From Actinoallomurus sp050942425 (GTDB lineage: Bacteria; Actinomycetota; Actinomycetes; Streptosporangiales; Streptosporangiaceae): DNA of 64,000 bases. The number at the start of each line of letters is the position of its first letter. The stretch's first letter is position 1. The stretch lies in contig NZ_CP192063.1 of the NCBI RefSeq assembly GCF_050942425.1, positions 3,286,001-3,350,000 of the forward strand, read 5' to 3'. Both the position numbers and the translations under genes were made by a program. Positions 41,933 to 49,985 of this stretch are shown here, piece after piece. The notes under the pieces are model-generated. The model had not been told where the DNA came from and searched no databases. It worked only from the letters and a program-made list of their open reading frames with translations.

Positions 41933-42354
41933 GCGTCGATTGTCGTCGACTCCGGAGGCGACGTCGCACCTGCCGCCAGGTGCCGCCGCGCGGACCGCCA
42001 GATCTCCTCGGGGTCGAACTCTCCGGCCGTCCACATCGTGGCTCTGATCGAGCCGCGCACCCGGTACCTGCGCATGATCTCCACGTGGGCCGGCAGTTTC
42101 ACGAAACCGCGGAGAGCCCTGCCGTCGGCCCACACGGACACCGAACCCACCCGCCGTTCCCGCGGTAGCGTCCAGAGCCACATGCCCACCGCGCCCTCCA
42201 GCTCCGGCCAGTACCGGCGCAGGCGGTACCCGGCACGGGCGATCCCCGGCAGATCGAGCAGCCGGTCGGCGGTGAAATCGGTGACGCTGACCAGCACCGA
42301 TCCGCCCAGATCGGCGGCGGGGCCGGCCTTCCACGCGGAACGCAGCAGGTCCAT
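41929..42354 (-). CDS. Uncharacterised protein coupled to the aldose epimerase
   Basis: 141 residues with no signal or membrane segment. The pattern of short strands and helices (SVLVSVTDFTADRLLDLPGI, GAVGMWLWTLPRERRVGSVS, VWADGRALRGFVKLPAHVEI, RGSIRATMWTAGEFD) suggests a dimeric alpha/beta-barrel monooxygenase-like fold. I cannot name a family with confidence. It is translationally coupled to the epimerase gene through an ATGA overlap, so a shared role is likely. Confidence 0.65.
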   Translation of the reverse strand: MDLLRSAWKAGPAADLGGSVLVSVTDFTADRLLDLPGIARAGYRLRRYWPELEGAVGMWLWTLPRERRVGSVSVWADGRALRGFVKLPAHVEIMRRYRVRGSIRATMWTAGEFDPEEIWRSARRHLAAGATSPPESTTIDA

Positions 42355-42451
42355 GAGGCCCGAGCGTATTGATCACGACCGGCCCACCAGAAGAGCCAAT
42401 GACGACGAACCGCGCTGGGCCGCTGCGCGTGGGACGGGGGAGGGGCGACGG

Positions 42452-43378
42452 TCAGCCGTCCGGACTGCGGTCGGCGTCCGGGCGCGGGGCGCTCAGCGCC
42501 AGAGCGGCGCGGCAGCCGGTGAGCAGGCCCCAGGCGACATCGGCGCCGGAGGTGTGCCTGATGTCGATGAGGCGGCGTGCGGCGGGCTCGAGGGGCTCCT
42601 GGCCGGCGATGCCGCGCAGCACGGCGGCGGTCTCCACGCTCGCCTGACCGCGCGCGGCGCACTGCAGCAGGGTCGCGGCCAGGGCGGTCGTGCGCTCGCA
42701 CGCGTACGCGGTGACGGCGGCGCCCAGCCAGTCGGCGAGCCAGACGGCGCGTCCGCCGCCGGGCACGGCCCCGCCGAGCAGGCGCAGTGCGAGCAGGAGG
42801 CCGGCCAGCGCGTCGTCGCCGCTCGGCGTCAGACCCGGGCCGAGGCCGACGATCCGCTCGGCCGCGTCGACGGCATGGGCGAGGTCGCCGTCCGCGCAGC
42901 TGTCGGCGAGGACGCCCGGCACCGGGTGGCCGCTGAGGCCCCATGGTCCGGTCAGTTCGCCCAGCGCGTGGGCACCGTGCGCGAGCCGGGCCAGCGACAG
43001 CGGCCCGAGCACGGGGGTGGGGTCCCACCAGCGCCGGATCCGTACCCGCAGCCGCGTGGTGACCTCCACGCCACCGTCCCCGACGAACGCGACGTCACCC
43101 TCGCGGACGCCGCGGAACGGCTCCTGACGGGCCGGAGTGGCCAGGACCACGGCGTTCGGCGGCCGTACGGCGTCGGAGGTGACGAGCGCGAGGATGATCG
43201 GCTCGGTGGGGCCGTCGACGCGGAGATAGGCCGCTGAGGGGAACACGGCGACCGCGCGGGCGGCACGCCGCGGGCCGCCGAGCATGGCACGGACACCGAG
43301 GCTGGCGGCGCCGGGCAGGCTCAAGGCGGGCGGGGTACGCGGGCCACGCCGCCGCCCGGCGGTGGTGGACACCCTCAT
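42452..43378 (-). CDS. DUF2877 protein, AllH (oxamate carbamoyltransferase subunit)-like
   Basis: 308 residues of the DUF2877 family. Visible hallmarks are GLGPGLTPSGDDALAGLLLAL and a C-terminal IDIRHTSGADVAWGLLTG segment, matching E. coli AllH, a component of the oxamate carbamoyltransferase involved in allantoin breakdown. The AllF and AllG partners are not visible here, so function is only suggested. ATG 43378 has GGGAGG 5 bases upstream. It is divergent from a PucR-type purine catabolism regulator, which fits a ureide role. Confidence 0.8.
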   Translation of the reverse strand: MRVSTTAGRRRGPRTPPALSLPGAASLGVRAMLGGPRRAARAVAVFPSAAYLRVDGPTEPIILALVTSDAVRPPNAVVLATPARQEPFRGVREGDVAFVGDGGVEVTTRLRVRIRRWWDPTPVLGPLSLARLAHGAHALGELTGPWGLSGHPVPGVLADSCADGDLAHAVDAAERIVGLGPGLTPSGDDALAGLLLALRLLGGAVPGGGRAVWLADWLGAAVTAYACERTTALAATLLQCAARGQASVETAAVLRGIAGQEPLEPAARRLIDIRHTSGADVAWGLLTGCRAALALSAPRPDADRSPDG

Positions 43379-43589
43379 CCGGACCTCCCGCGATGCGCTG
43401 GGTCGGATCGTCCCGGGGCCCGTCCGCGCCGCACGGGATTCCGGGGATCGCCCCCGGCCACGGTCGTGAACGTAATCCGGCGCGGGCCACGGCCGTATGG
43501 ATAATTCTGCCAACGATGGTTGCCAGCGTTCGTATTTCTCGTCATCGTGTGATCGTTACCGGCGGGAAACTTCGGCAGATGGGGCGGCC

Positions 43590-45311
43590 ATGTCGTCTTT
43601 TTCGGTACCTCGTCCTCCGACTCTTCAAATCGACGGCGCCGGCACCCTGACCTACGGACTGTCCGTCGGGGAGATTCTGGGCCTGTCCACCCTCGCGGAC
43701 GCCCGGCTCGTCGCCGGGGCCGGCGGGCTCGGCCGCGTCGTACAGCGCCTGAACGTCATGGAGGTCCCGGACGTCCTCGCCTGGGTCAAGCCCAACGAGC
43801 TCCTGCTGACCACCGGCTATCCGCTCCGCAACACTCCGGAATCCCTCGGCCACCTGGTCGCCGACCTCGACACGTGCGGGCTCGCGGCCCTCGCGGTCAA
43901 ACCCGGCCGCTACCTCGACCGCCTGCCGGCCGAGATGATCGACCAGGCCGACGGGCTCGACCTCCCCCTCATCCTGCTGCCCGAGGACGTCGGCTTCGAC
44001 GACATCCTCAACCAGGTGCTCACCGACATCCTCAACCGGCAGGCCGCGGTCCTGGCGCGCGGCGAGGAGGTGCACCGGGCCCTCCTGCAGATCGTGCTGT
44101 GCGGCGGCGGACTCCAGGAGGTCACCGACGAGGTCGCCACTCTCCTGGGCGCCGCCGTGGCCGTACTGGACGGCGAAGGCCGGCGGCTCGCGGCCTCCGG
44201 CGACGAGGCGCTCCTGGCCCGGCTGCGGGCCACACCGCCGGACGCCGGCGACCCCACGCCGCCCGACGCCCTCCCGCCCCTGGGGTCGGCCGCCGCCCCG
44301 CCCTTCCTCCCGGGAGCCGACGGGCCCACTCCGGCCATCGCGCCGGTCACGTGTGACGACCCGGGAACGGAGGAGTCCGGCGGGCACGTCGCCGCGCCCG
44401 TCGTGGCCGGAGGCTTCACGTACGGCCGGATGGCGGCGATCGGAGTGCCGGCACCCGATGCCGGCATCCTCGAACGCGCGGCCACCGTCGTCGCCCTCGT
44501 CATCACCAAGCAGCAGGCCGTGTCCGCCGTGGAGAGCAAGTACCGCGCGGACTTCCTGCGTGACGTGCTCACCGGCGACTCTGGTGACGACGAGCACGTC
44601 GTCGCCCACAGCGCGAGCTTCGGCTGGGACCTCGGCCGCCCCTCCACCGTCCTCGTCGCCGCCCTCGACCGCGGGACCGCGCGCGGCCCGGAGGAGCGCC
44701 TGCTCCAGGACCGGCTCGTCGCCGCCTGGACCTCGGCGGTCAGGCGCCGCGACCGCAGCGGCGCGGTGGCCGGTTTCTCGGGCGAGGTCGTCGCCGTGGT
44801 CGCCGCCGACGCCTGCGACGTCCAGGCGCTGGCCAAGGACGCCGCCGCGGTCTTCGCCGACCAGGAGCGGACCTTCTCGGTCGGGGTGAGCCGCGTCGCG
44901 CAGGTGTCCGCCGACCTGCCGTCCGCCTACGACCAGGCCGTCAAGGCGGTACGGGTCGGACGGCAGATGCACGGCGACGGGGCCATCGTGCACTTCGACG
45001 AGCTCGGCGTCTTCCGGCTGCTCAGCCTGGTGGAGGACACCGCCGAGCTGCACGCCTTCGTCCAGGAGACCCTCGGCGAGCTCGCGGGGGACCAGGACCC
45101 GGAGGCGGTCGACCTGCGGCGCACGCTGCAGGTGCTGCTGGAGACCAACCTCAACGTCGCCGAGACCGCCCGCCGTCTGCACTTCCACTACAACACGCTC
45201 CGGTACCGCATCGGCAAACTGGAGCGCCTGCTGGGCCCGTTCACCGACGACGCGAATCTCCGCCTCAACCTCACCCTCGCGCTGCACGTCCTGCGCATGC
45301 GCGGGATCTGA
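43590..45311 (+). CDS. PucR-family transcriptional regulator
   Basis: 573 residues. The N-terminal PucR domain (VGEILGLSTLADARLVAGAG then VPDVLAWVKPNELLLTTGYP) is followed by a GGDEF-like middle and a C-terminal HTH_30 (LRRTLQVLLETNLNVAETAR, LHFHYNTLRYRIGKLERLL). PucR proteins regulate purine or related catabolism. ATG 43590 follows GGGGCGGCC; a longer frame adds an unlikely Ser/Cys-rich leader. It is divergent from the AllH-like gene, and a nucleobase permease lies 2.8 kb downstream. Confidence 0.9.
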   Translation: MSSFSVPRPPTLQIDGAGTLTYGLSVGEILGLSTLADARLVAGAGGLGRVVQRLNVMEVPDVLAWVKPNELLLTTGYPLRNTPESLGHLVADLDTCGLAALAVKPGRYLDRLPAEMIDQADGLDLPLILLPEDVGFDDILNQVLTDILNRQAAVLARGEEVHRALLQIVLCGGGLQEVTDEVATLLGAAVAVLDGEGRRLAASGDEALLARLRATPPDAGDPTPPDALPPLGSAAAPPFLPGADGPTPAIAPVTCDDPGTEESGGHVAAPVVAGGFTYGRMAAIGVPAPDAGILERAATVVALVITKQQAVSAVESKYRADFLRDVLTGDSGDDEHVVAHSASFGWDLGRPSTVLVAALDRGTARGPEERLLQDRLVAAWTSAVRRRDRSGAVAGFSGEVVAVVAADACDVQALAKDAAAVFADQERTFSVGVSRVAQVSADLPSAYDQAVKAVRVGRQMHGDGAIVHFDELGVFRLLSLVEDTAELHAFVQETLGELAGDQDPEAVDLRRTLQVLLETNLNVAETARRLHFHYNTLRYRIGKLERLLGPFTDDANLRLNLTLALHVLRMRGI

Positions 45312-45384
45312 GGCCACCACGCCCGCGGCGACACCGCAGGTGTAGGTTTCGGCTTCGTCGAGGCCCACGGCTGTTGGGGGATCG

Positions 45385-46374
45385 GTGACACAAGGGACGG
45401 TCTCGACCTCTCTCGCGCGGTTCGTTCTGCACTCGTTGCGGGGGTTCGGCGTCGACGCCGCGGCGTTGAGCCGCCGGGTGGGGTTGCCGGTCTGGGCGCT
45501 GGGCGACGACACCGCGCGGGTGCCGACGCCGCAGATGACCAGCGTGTGGCGGCTCGGCCACCTGGAGTTTCCCGATCCCCACCTTGGGCTGCGGGTATCG
45601 AGCCGGTGGACCCGGGGACGGCTGTATCTGACCGACTACCTGTTCGAGACGGCCGCGACGCTGGGCGAGGGGTTCACCACCGCCATCGGTTACTCCCCTG
45701 TCGTCAGTGACGACGGCAGCACCGACGACGTCGATGTGATCGGCGACGACGGGCAGCTGACGGTCCGGTATCAGGTCCGGAGCCCCTTCCCGGAGACCAA
45801 CGCGTTGATCCGTGAATTCGCGCTCGGAGTGCTGTTGCACCGAGCCCGGGACACACTCGGGGCGGAGGTCTCACCGGTGCATGTGGGTTTCTGCGGGGAT
45901 CCGCCCCGCAGTCACCGCGACCTGGTCGAGGCGTTCGGGACTCCTCGGGTCGATTTCGGCCAGGACCGGACCACGATGACCTTCGCCCCGGCCGATCTGG
46001 AGCAGCCGCTGCCGGGCGCCGATCCCGTTCTGGCCCGGATCCTGCGCGCGCATGCCGATGCGATCACCGCGGCGCCCGGCCGTGTGCCGGGATGGCGTGA
46101 TCTCCTGCGGGAGGCCATCACCGCCGATCTGCCTGGCCGGACGGTGTCCCTGCACGCGGTGGCGGGGCGGCTGGCGATGAGCCCGCGCAGTCTCCAGCGC
46201 CGTCTGGAGGAGGCCGGCACGAGCTGGCGGCAGGAGGTCGACGCGGTACGGCGCGACCAGGCCGCCCGGCTGCTGCGGGAGGGGACATCGCGTGCGGCCA
46301 TGGCCGCACAGCTGGGGTACTCCGACGTTCGCGCCCTGCGCCGCGCGGTCCGGCGCTGGAACCTGACCACCTGA
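45385..46374 (+). CDS. AraC-family transcriptional regulator
   Basis: 329 residues. An N-terminal Arabinose_bd-type sensor domain (about 15-190) is followed by a C-terminal double helix-turn-helix, with VSLHAVAGRLAMSPRSLQRR, then MAAQLGYSDVRALRRAVRRW in the second. This is the OruR/AdpA-unlike group that senses small ligands. GTG start. Six bases beyond its stop are two 17-bp direct repeats one 21-bp period apart, the usual format of AraC-type half sites. The twin mini-genes and MFS transporter after them are likely targets. Confidence 0.9.
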   Translation: MTQGTVSTSLARFVLHSLRGFGVDAAALSRRVGLPVWALGDDTARVPTPQMTSVWRLGHLEFPDPHLGLRVSSRWTRGRLYLTDYLFETAATLGEGFTTAIGYSPVVSDDGSTDDVDVIGDDGQLTVRYQVRSPFPETNALIREFALGVLLHRARDTLGAEVSPVHVGFCGDPPRSHRDLVEAFGTPRVDFGQDRTTMTFAPADLEQPLPGADPVLARILRAHADAITAAPGRVPGWRDLLREAITADLPGRTVSLHAVAGRLAMSPRSLQRRLEEAGTSWRQEVDAVRRDQAARLLREGTSRAAMAAQLGYSDVRALRRAVRRWNLTT

Positions 46375-46379
46375 CCGAG

Positions 46380-46417
46380 GTTGGCGCGCGGGGTCCCTCT
46401 GTTGGCGCGTGCGGTCC
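46380..46417 (+). promoter_or_regulatory. Direct-repeat operator candidate for the AraC-type regulator
   Basis: Two near-identical sites, GTTGGCGCGCGGGGTCC (46380-46396) and GTTGGCGCGTGCGGTCC (46401-46417), differ at two positions and are spaced 21 bp apart, two helical turns. Position and spacing fit AraC-family binding upstream of the mini-gene/MFS unit. Confidence 0.6.
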
Positions 46418-46503
46418 TCCCACGCCGGTGCGGTTCGCGGCAAGACTCCGAGCCACAAGATCATCATTCGGGCGTCTCCCGGGAAGACGGAAGGAGGTGC
46501 GCA

Positions 46504-46533
46504 ATGAACGTCAGAATCACCGAGTGGCCGTAA
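46504..46533 (+). CDS. Nine-codon mini-gene, copy A (MNVRITEWP)
   Basis: ATG to TAA encodes MNVRITEWP. AAGGAGG, a full anti-16S match, lies 6 bases before the ATG. Codon 4 is AGA, which is rare in such GC-rich DNA, and the stop is TAA after a proline codon; both features slow ribosomes. A 30-base sequence identical to this recurs at 46617. A 9+9 hairpin (46554-46587) follows. The most likely roles are a regulatory leader peptide for the downstream MFS gene or a tiny exported peptide. No database family could be recognised. Confidence 0.65.
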   Translation: MNVRITEWP

Positions 46534-46553
46534 CCCGCGATTCGCCTCAGCGG

Positions 46554-46587
46554 CGGCCGACCCCCTACCTCCGACGGCGGTCGGCCG
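46554..46587 (+). promoter_or_regulatory. Hairpin with anti-Shine-Dalgarno loop between the mini-genes
   Basis: CGGCCGACC (46554-46562) pairs with GGTCGGCCG (46579-46587). Its 16-base loop contains ACCTCC (46567-46572), complementary to the GGAGGT of copy A's Shine-Dalgarno and to GGAGG of copy B's. It could therefore mask one ribosome binding site or the other. Confidence 0.5.
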
Positions 46588-46616
46588 TATCCAGCGAAGA
46601 CGAAAGGAGGCGCACG

Positions 46617-46646
46617 ATGAACGTCAGAATCACCGAGTGGCCGTAA
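46617..46646 (+). CDS. Nine-codon mini-gene, copy B (MNVRITEWP)
   Basis: Identical to copy A over all 30 bases, 113 bp further on, with its own AAAGGAGG 6 bases before the ATG. The flanks just outside the ribosome binding site and frame have diverged strongly, so the identity of the coding part suggests selection rather than only recent copying. A hairpin (CCTCGGC/GCTGGGG around TTCG, 46675-46692) follows, then GGAG and the MFS start at 46724. A longer frame ending in the same codons exists but has no comparable start signal. Confidence 0.65.
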   Translation: MNVRITEWP

Positions 46647-46674
46647 TTTTCCGGATGAGCGAGCGGCGGTCGGT

Positions 46675-46692
46675 CCTCGGCTTCGGCTGGGG
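46675..46692 (+). promoter_or_regulatory. TTCG-loop hairpin upstream of the MFS gene
   Basis: A seven-pair stem (two of them G-T) with a TTCG loop, 31 bases before the MFS start codon. It may act as an attenuator together with copy B of the mini-gene. Confidence 0.45.
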
Positions 46693-46723
46693 TCGGCCGT
46701 CTTCAATGTGCTGCGGAGATTGA

Positions 46724-47981
46724 ATGAGTCGTCCGACTGACGAAGACCGGCCGGCGGTCTATCGGGATCTGTTCGCGCTGGTCGAATACCGTGCGGTGTT
46801 CGCCGCGAGCACGCTGTCCTGGGTCGGGGATTATCTGTGCAGGGCCGCGGTGGCGCTGCTGGTGTTCGATCGCACCGGCTCGGCACTGGCGTCGGCGGCG
46901 ACCTTCGCCCTGGGGTATCTGCCCTGGCTCACCGCGGGCCCGTTGCTCGCGACGGTGGCCGAACGATACCCCTCACGCTCGGTGATGATCTCCTGCGATC
47001 TGGCCAGGACGGCCCTCATGGGACTGATCGCGATCCCGGGCGTTCCCGTGCCCGTCATGCTCCTGCTGCTGTTCGTGAGCGGCCTGTTCGGGCCTCCGTT
47101 CGAGGCGGCCCGCTCCGCCCAGCTCCCGCAGATCCTCACCGGCGACCGCTACACGCTCGGCGTCGCTTTCAACAACTCCATCTTCAACCTCGGCCAGGTC
47201 GTCGGGTACGCCGCCGGAGGGGTGATCGCCGGATACAGCCCGAACGTCGCGCTGCTGCTGAACGCCACCACTTTCGCCGGCTCGGCATTCCTGCTGCGCC
47301 GTTACGTCAAGCTCCGCCCGGCGACGCTCGCGGCCGCACGCCGCTCCGGCCTGTGGCGGGAGACCCGGCAGGGATACACCGTCGTCTTCGGCGACCCCGT
47401 CATGCGGGTGATCGCGTTCATCATCTTCGGCGTGGTCTCGTTCGTGATCGTGCCAGAGGGCCTGGCCGCCGCCTGGGCGTCCGAGCTCGGTGGCGGTGGC
47501 GCGACCCAGGGTCTCATCATGGCCGCCCACCCGCTCGGTGTCGCCATCGGCGGCCTGCTGCTGACGCGGCTGCTGCGGCCAGGGACCCGACGCCGGCTGA
47601 TCCGCCCGCTCGCGGTCCTGGCCCCCCCTCAGCCTGATCCCCGGGTTGCTCGATCCGCCACTCGCGGGAGTGCTGGTCATGGTCACCGCGTCCGGCGCGG
47701 CCATGTCCCTGCTGGTGCCCGCCGCACATGGACTGTTCCAGCAGGCGGTCCCGCACGAATACCGGACCCGGGCGAACGGTGTCATGAGCAGCGGGGTCCA
47801 GATCTCCCAAGGCGTCGCCATCCTGGCCACCGGCGCCCTCAGCGAGCGCTTTCCCACCTCGGCCGTCATCGGCGCCTGGTGCACGGCCGGAGCCCTCCTG
47901 ATCGTCCTCGTCACGTTCCGGCCGATCAGCCGCCCCGAGACACCGAGCCTCGCCTCCACCACGGCCGAGGAGACGCCATGA
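46724..47981 (+). pseudogene. MFS transporter interrupted by a frameshift in a C7 run
   Basis: The first 300 codons encode a major facilitator-type exporter (start ATG 46724, GGAG 6 bases upstream; LVEYRAVFAASTLSWVGDYL at the N-terminus). The frame breaks at seven Cs (47622-47628). Removing one C joins it to the frame that continues LSLIPGLLDPPLAGVLVMVT and ends at 47981, giving a protein of about 419 residues, normal for the family. As written, the product would be lost after about six helices or run on to 48025 with nonsense. It could be a true mutation, phase variation or a sequencing error. Confidence 0.8.
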
Positions 47982-48063
47982 AATGCCCCGCGGTCCGCGC
48001 GCCCGGAGCAGGAGACCACACTTAGACCTCGGAGACGAACTGTCGACCACCCGAGGGGACTCC

Positions 48064-49452
48064 ATGGCGATCGGCTGGAAACTGCACGGCGACGGGCGCA
48101 CACCCCCGCCGGGCGAGGTGGTCGCGCCGGACGAGCGCCTGTCCTGGGGCCGTACCGTCGGCATCGGCGCCCAGCATGTGATCGCCATGTTCGGCGCGAC
48201 CTTCGTGTTCCCGGTCGTGATGGGCCTCGACCCGAACCTCGCGATCATGATGTCGGGCATCGCCACGATGATGTTCCTGCTGATCACCGCCGGGAAGGTG
48301 CCCAGCTACCTCGGCACCAGTGCGTCCTTCGTCGGCGCCGTCGCCTCCATCCGCGCGGCGGGCGGCACCACCGCGAACGTGACCGGCGCGATCCTCGTCG
48401 CCGGCGCGGTGCTGGCCGTGGTCGGCCTGGTCATCCACGTGCTCGGTGCCGGGATCATCCACCGGATCTTCCCGCCGGTCGTCACCGGCGCGGTCGTCAT
48501 GCTGATCGGCTTCAACCTCGCCCCGGTCGTCGCGAACGTCTACTGGCCGCAGGACCAGTGGGTCGCGCTCGCCACCCTCGCCGTCGTCGTCCTGTGCGCC
48601 GTCGTGCTGCGCGGGTTCTGGGCGCGGATCGCCGTCCTGATCGGCCTGGTCTTCGGCTTCCTCCTGTCGTGGATCCTCGACAAGGCCGCCGGCCGGATCA
48701 CCGCGCCCGACGGCACCGGCAAGGTCACCTCCCACTTCCGTGTCGACCTGAGCAAGGTGAAGGCGGCGGACTGGTTCGGCCTCCCGCACCTCCACGGCCC
48801 CGATTTCAAGACCTCCGCGATCCTCGTCGCGCTGCCGCCGGTCATCGCGCTCATCGCGGAGAACACCGGCCACGTCAAGGCCGTCGCCGCGATGACCGGC
48901 GCGGACCTCGACCCGTACCTCGGCCGCGCCATCGCCGCCGACGGCCTCGGCACGATCCTGGCCACCGGGGTCGGCGGCGCGCCCACCACCACGTACGCCG
49001 AGAACATCGGCGTCATGGCCGCGACCAGGATCTACTCGACCGCCGCCTACTACGTCGCCGCCATCGTGGCGATCCTCGTGGGCCTGTGCCCGAAGTTCGG
49101 CGCGCTGGTCGCCGCGACCCCCGGCGGCGTCCTCGGCGGCATCACGGTCGTGCTGTACGGGATGATCGGCCTGCTCGGCGCGAAGATCTGGATCGAGAGC
49201 CGCGTCGACTTCGGCGACCCGGTCAACCTCGTCCCCGTGGCGGCGGGCATCATCCTGGCCATCGGCAACGTCACGCTGAAGATCACCAAGGACTTCCCGC
49301 TGCAGGGCATCGCCCTCGGCACCATCGCCGTCCTGCTCGGCTACCACGTCCTCAACGCCGTCCAGCGCACCCCACGCGACACCGGCGCCGGCGTCATCGC
49401 CCCCGGCGAACGCGACGTCATGCCCGGCGGCCGCCCCGGCGAGCCGGAATAG
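48064..49452 (+). CDS. NCS2-family nucleobase permease, uracil-permease-like
   Basis: 462 residues with about 12-14 membrane segments. Two family landmarks are present: IAENTGHVKAVAAMTG, with its helix-8 glutamate, and GGAPTTTYAENIGVMAATRI, with its helix-10 glutamate. These match UraA-type proton/uracil symporters rather than the xanthine subgroup. ATG 48064 has AGGGG 5 bases upstream. It lies near PucR and the AllH-like gene, so import of uracil or a related base for breakdown is plausible. Confidence 0.9.
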   Translation: MAIGWKLHGDGRTPPPGEVVAPDERLSWGRTVGIGAQHVIAMFGATFVFPVVMGLDPNLAIMMSGIATMMFLLITAGKVPSYLGTSASFVGAVASIRAAGGTTANVTGAILVAGAVLAVVGLVIHVLGAGIIHRIFPPVVTGAVVMLIGFNLAPVVANVYWPQDQWVALATLAVVVLCAVVLRGFWARIAVLIGLVFGFLLSWILDKAAGRITAPDGTGKVTSHFRVDLSKVKAADWFGLPHLHGPDFKTSAILVALPPVIALIAENTGHVKAVAAMTGADLDPYLGRAIAADGLGTILATGVGGAPTTTYAENIGVMAATRIYSTAAYYVAAIVAILVGLCPKFGALVAATPGGVLGGITVVLYGMIGLLGAKIWIESRVDFGDPVNLVPVAAGIILAIGNVTLKITKDFPLQGIALGTIAVLLGYHVLNAVQRTPRDTGAGVIAPGERDVMPGGRPGEPE

Positions 49453-49553
49453 CGCCCGACCCGCCGGCCGGGGGCGACGGCCGCCGACCCGCCGCGGTCG
49501 GTGGCCTCGGTAGGGTGCGGGGGGAGCAAGGCCGTCCAGGATCGGAGCGCGAG

Positions 49554-49952
49554 ATGTCGGTCATCGACAAGGTGTCGTGGATTCGGATCGAGGGCGGCAG
49601 GATCCTCAGCACGCGCTCGTACGGCAAGGACGTCTTCTACCTTCCCGGCGGCAAGCGCGAGGCGGGGGAGAGCGACGCTCAGACGCTGACGCGAGAGATC
49701 GAGGAGGAGCTCACCGTCGCGATCGTGCCGGAGACCGTCGCCCACCTCGGGACGTACGAGGCCCAGGCGCACGGTCATCCCGACGGGGTCACGGTCCGGA
49801 TGACCTGCTACACCGGCGACTACCAGGGCACGCTCGCGCCCAGCAGCGAGATCGAGGAGGTCGTGTGGCTGTCCTACGCCGACCGCGACCGCGTCTCTCC
49901 GGTGGATCAGATCATCTTCGACGACCTGCGAGCCGCCGGACGGCTGACCTGA
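49554..49952 (+). CDS. NUDIX hydrolase
   Basis: 132 residues with a complete Nudix box: GGKREAGESDAQTLTREIEE then EL, fitting G-x5-E-x7-REUxEExGU except for the last glycine position. It hydrolyses a nucleoside diphosphate linked to another moiety; the substrate is unknown. ATG 49554 has GGAG 6 bases upstream. A single gene, convergent with the TauE-like gene. Confidence 0.88.
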   Translation: MSVIDKVSWIRIEGGRILSTRSYGKDVFYLPGGKREAGESDAQTLTREIEEELTVAIVPETVAHLGTYEAQAHGHPDGVTVRMTCYTGDYQGTLAPSSEIEEVVWLSYADRDRVSPVDQIIFDDLRAAGRLT

Positions 49953-49985
49953 GCGACCGTACGGGGTGCGGCGACCGCCGGGCGA

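Noticed and set aside
46428..46646. 72-codon frame ending in the copy B peptide
   Set aside because: It reads copy A out of frame and is Arg-rich; its start lacks a ribosome binding site, whereas copy B has its own strong one.
46655..46723. 22-codon frame MSERRSVLGFGWGRPSSMCC before the MFS gene
   Set aside because: No Shine-Dalgarno, and most of it is the hairpin; it could be translated but nothing supports it.
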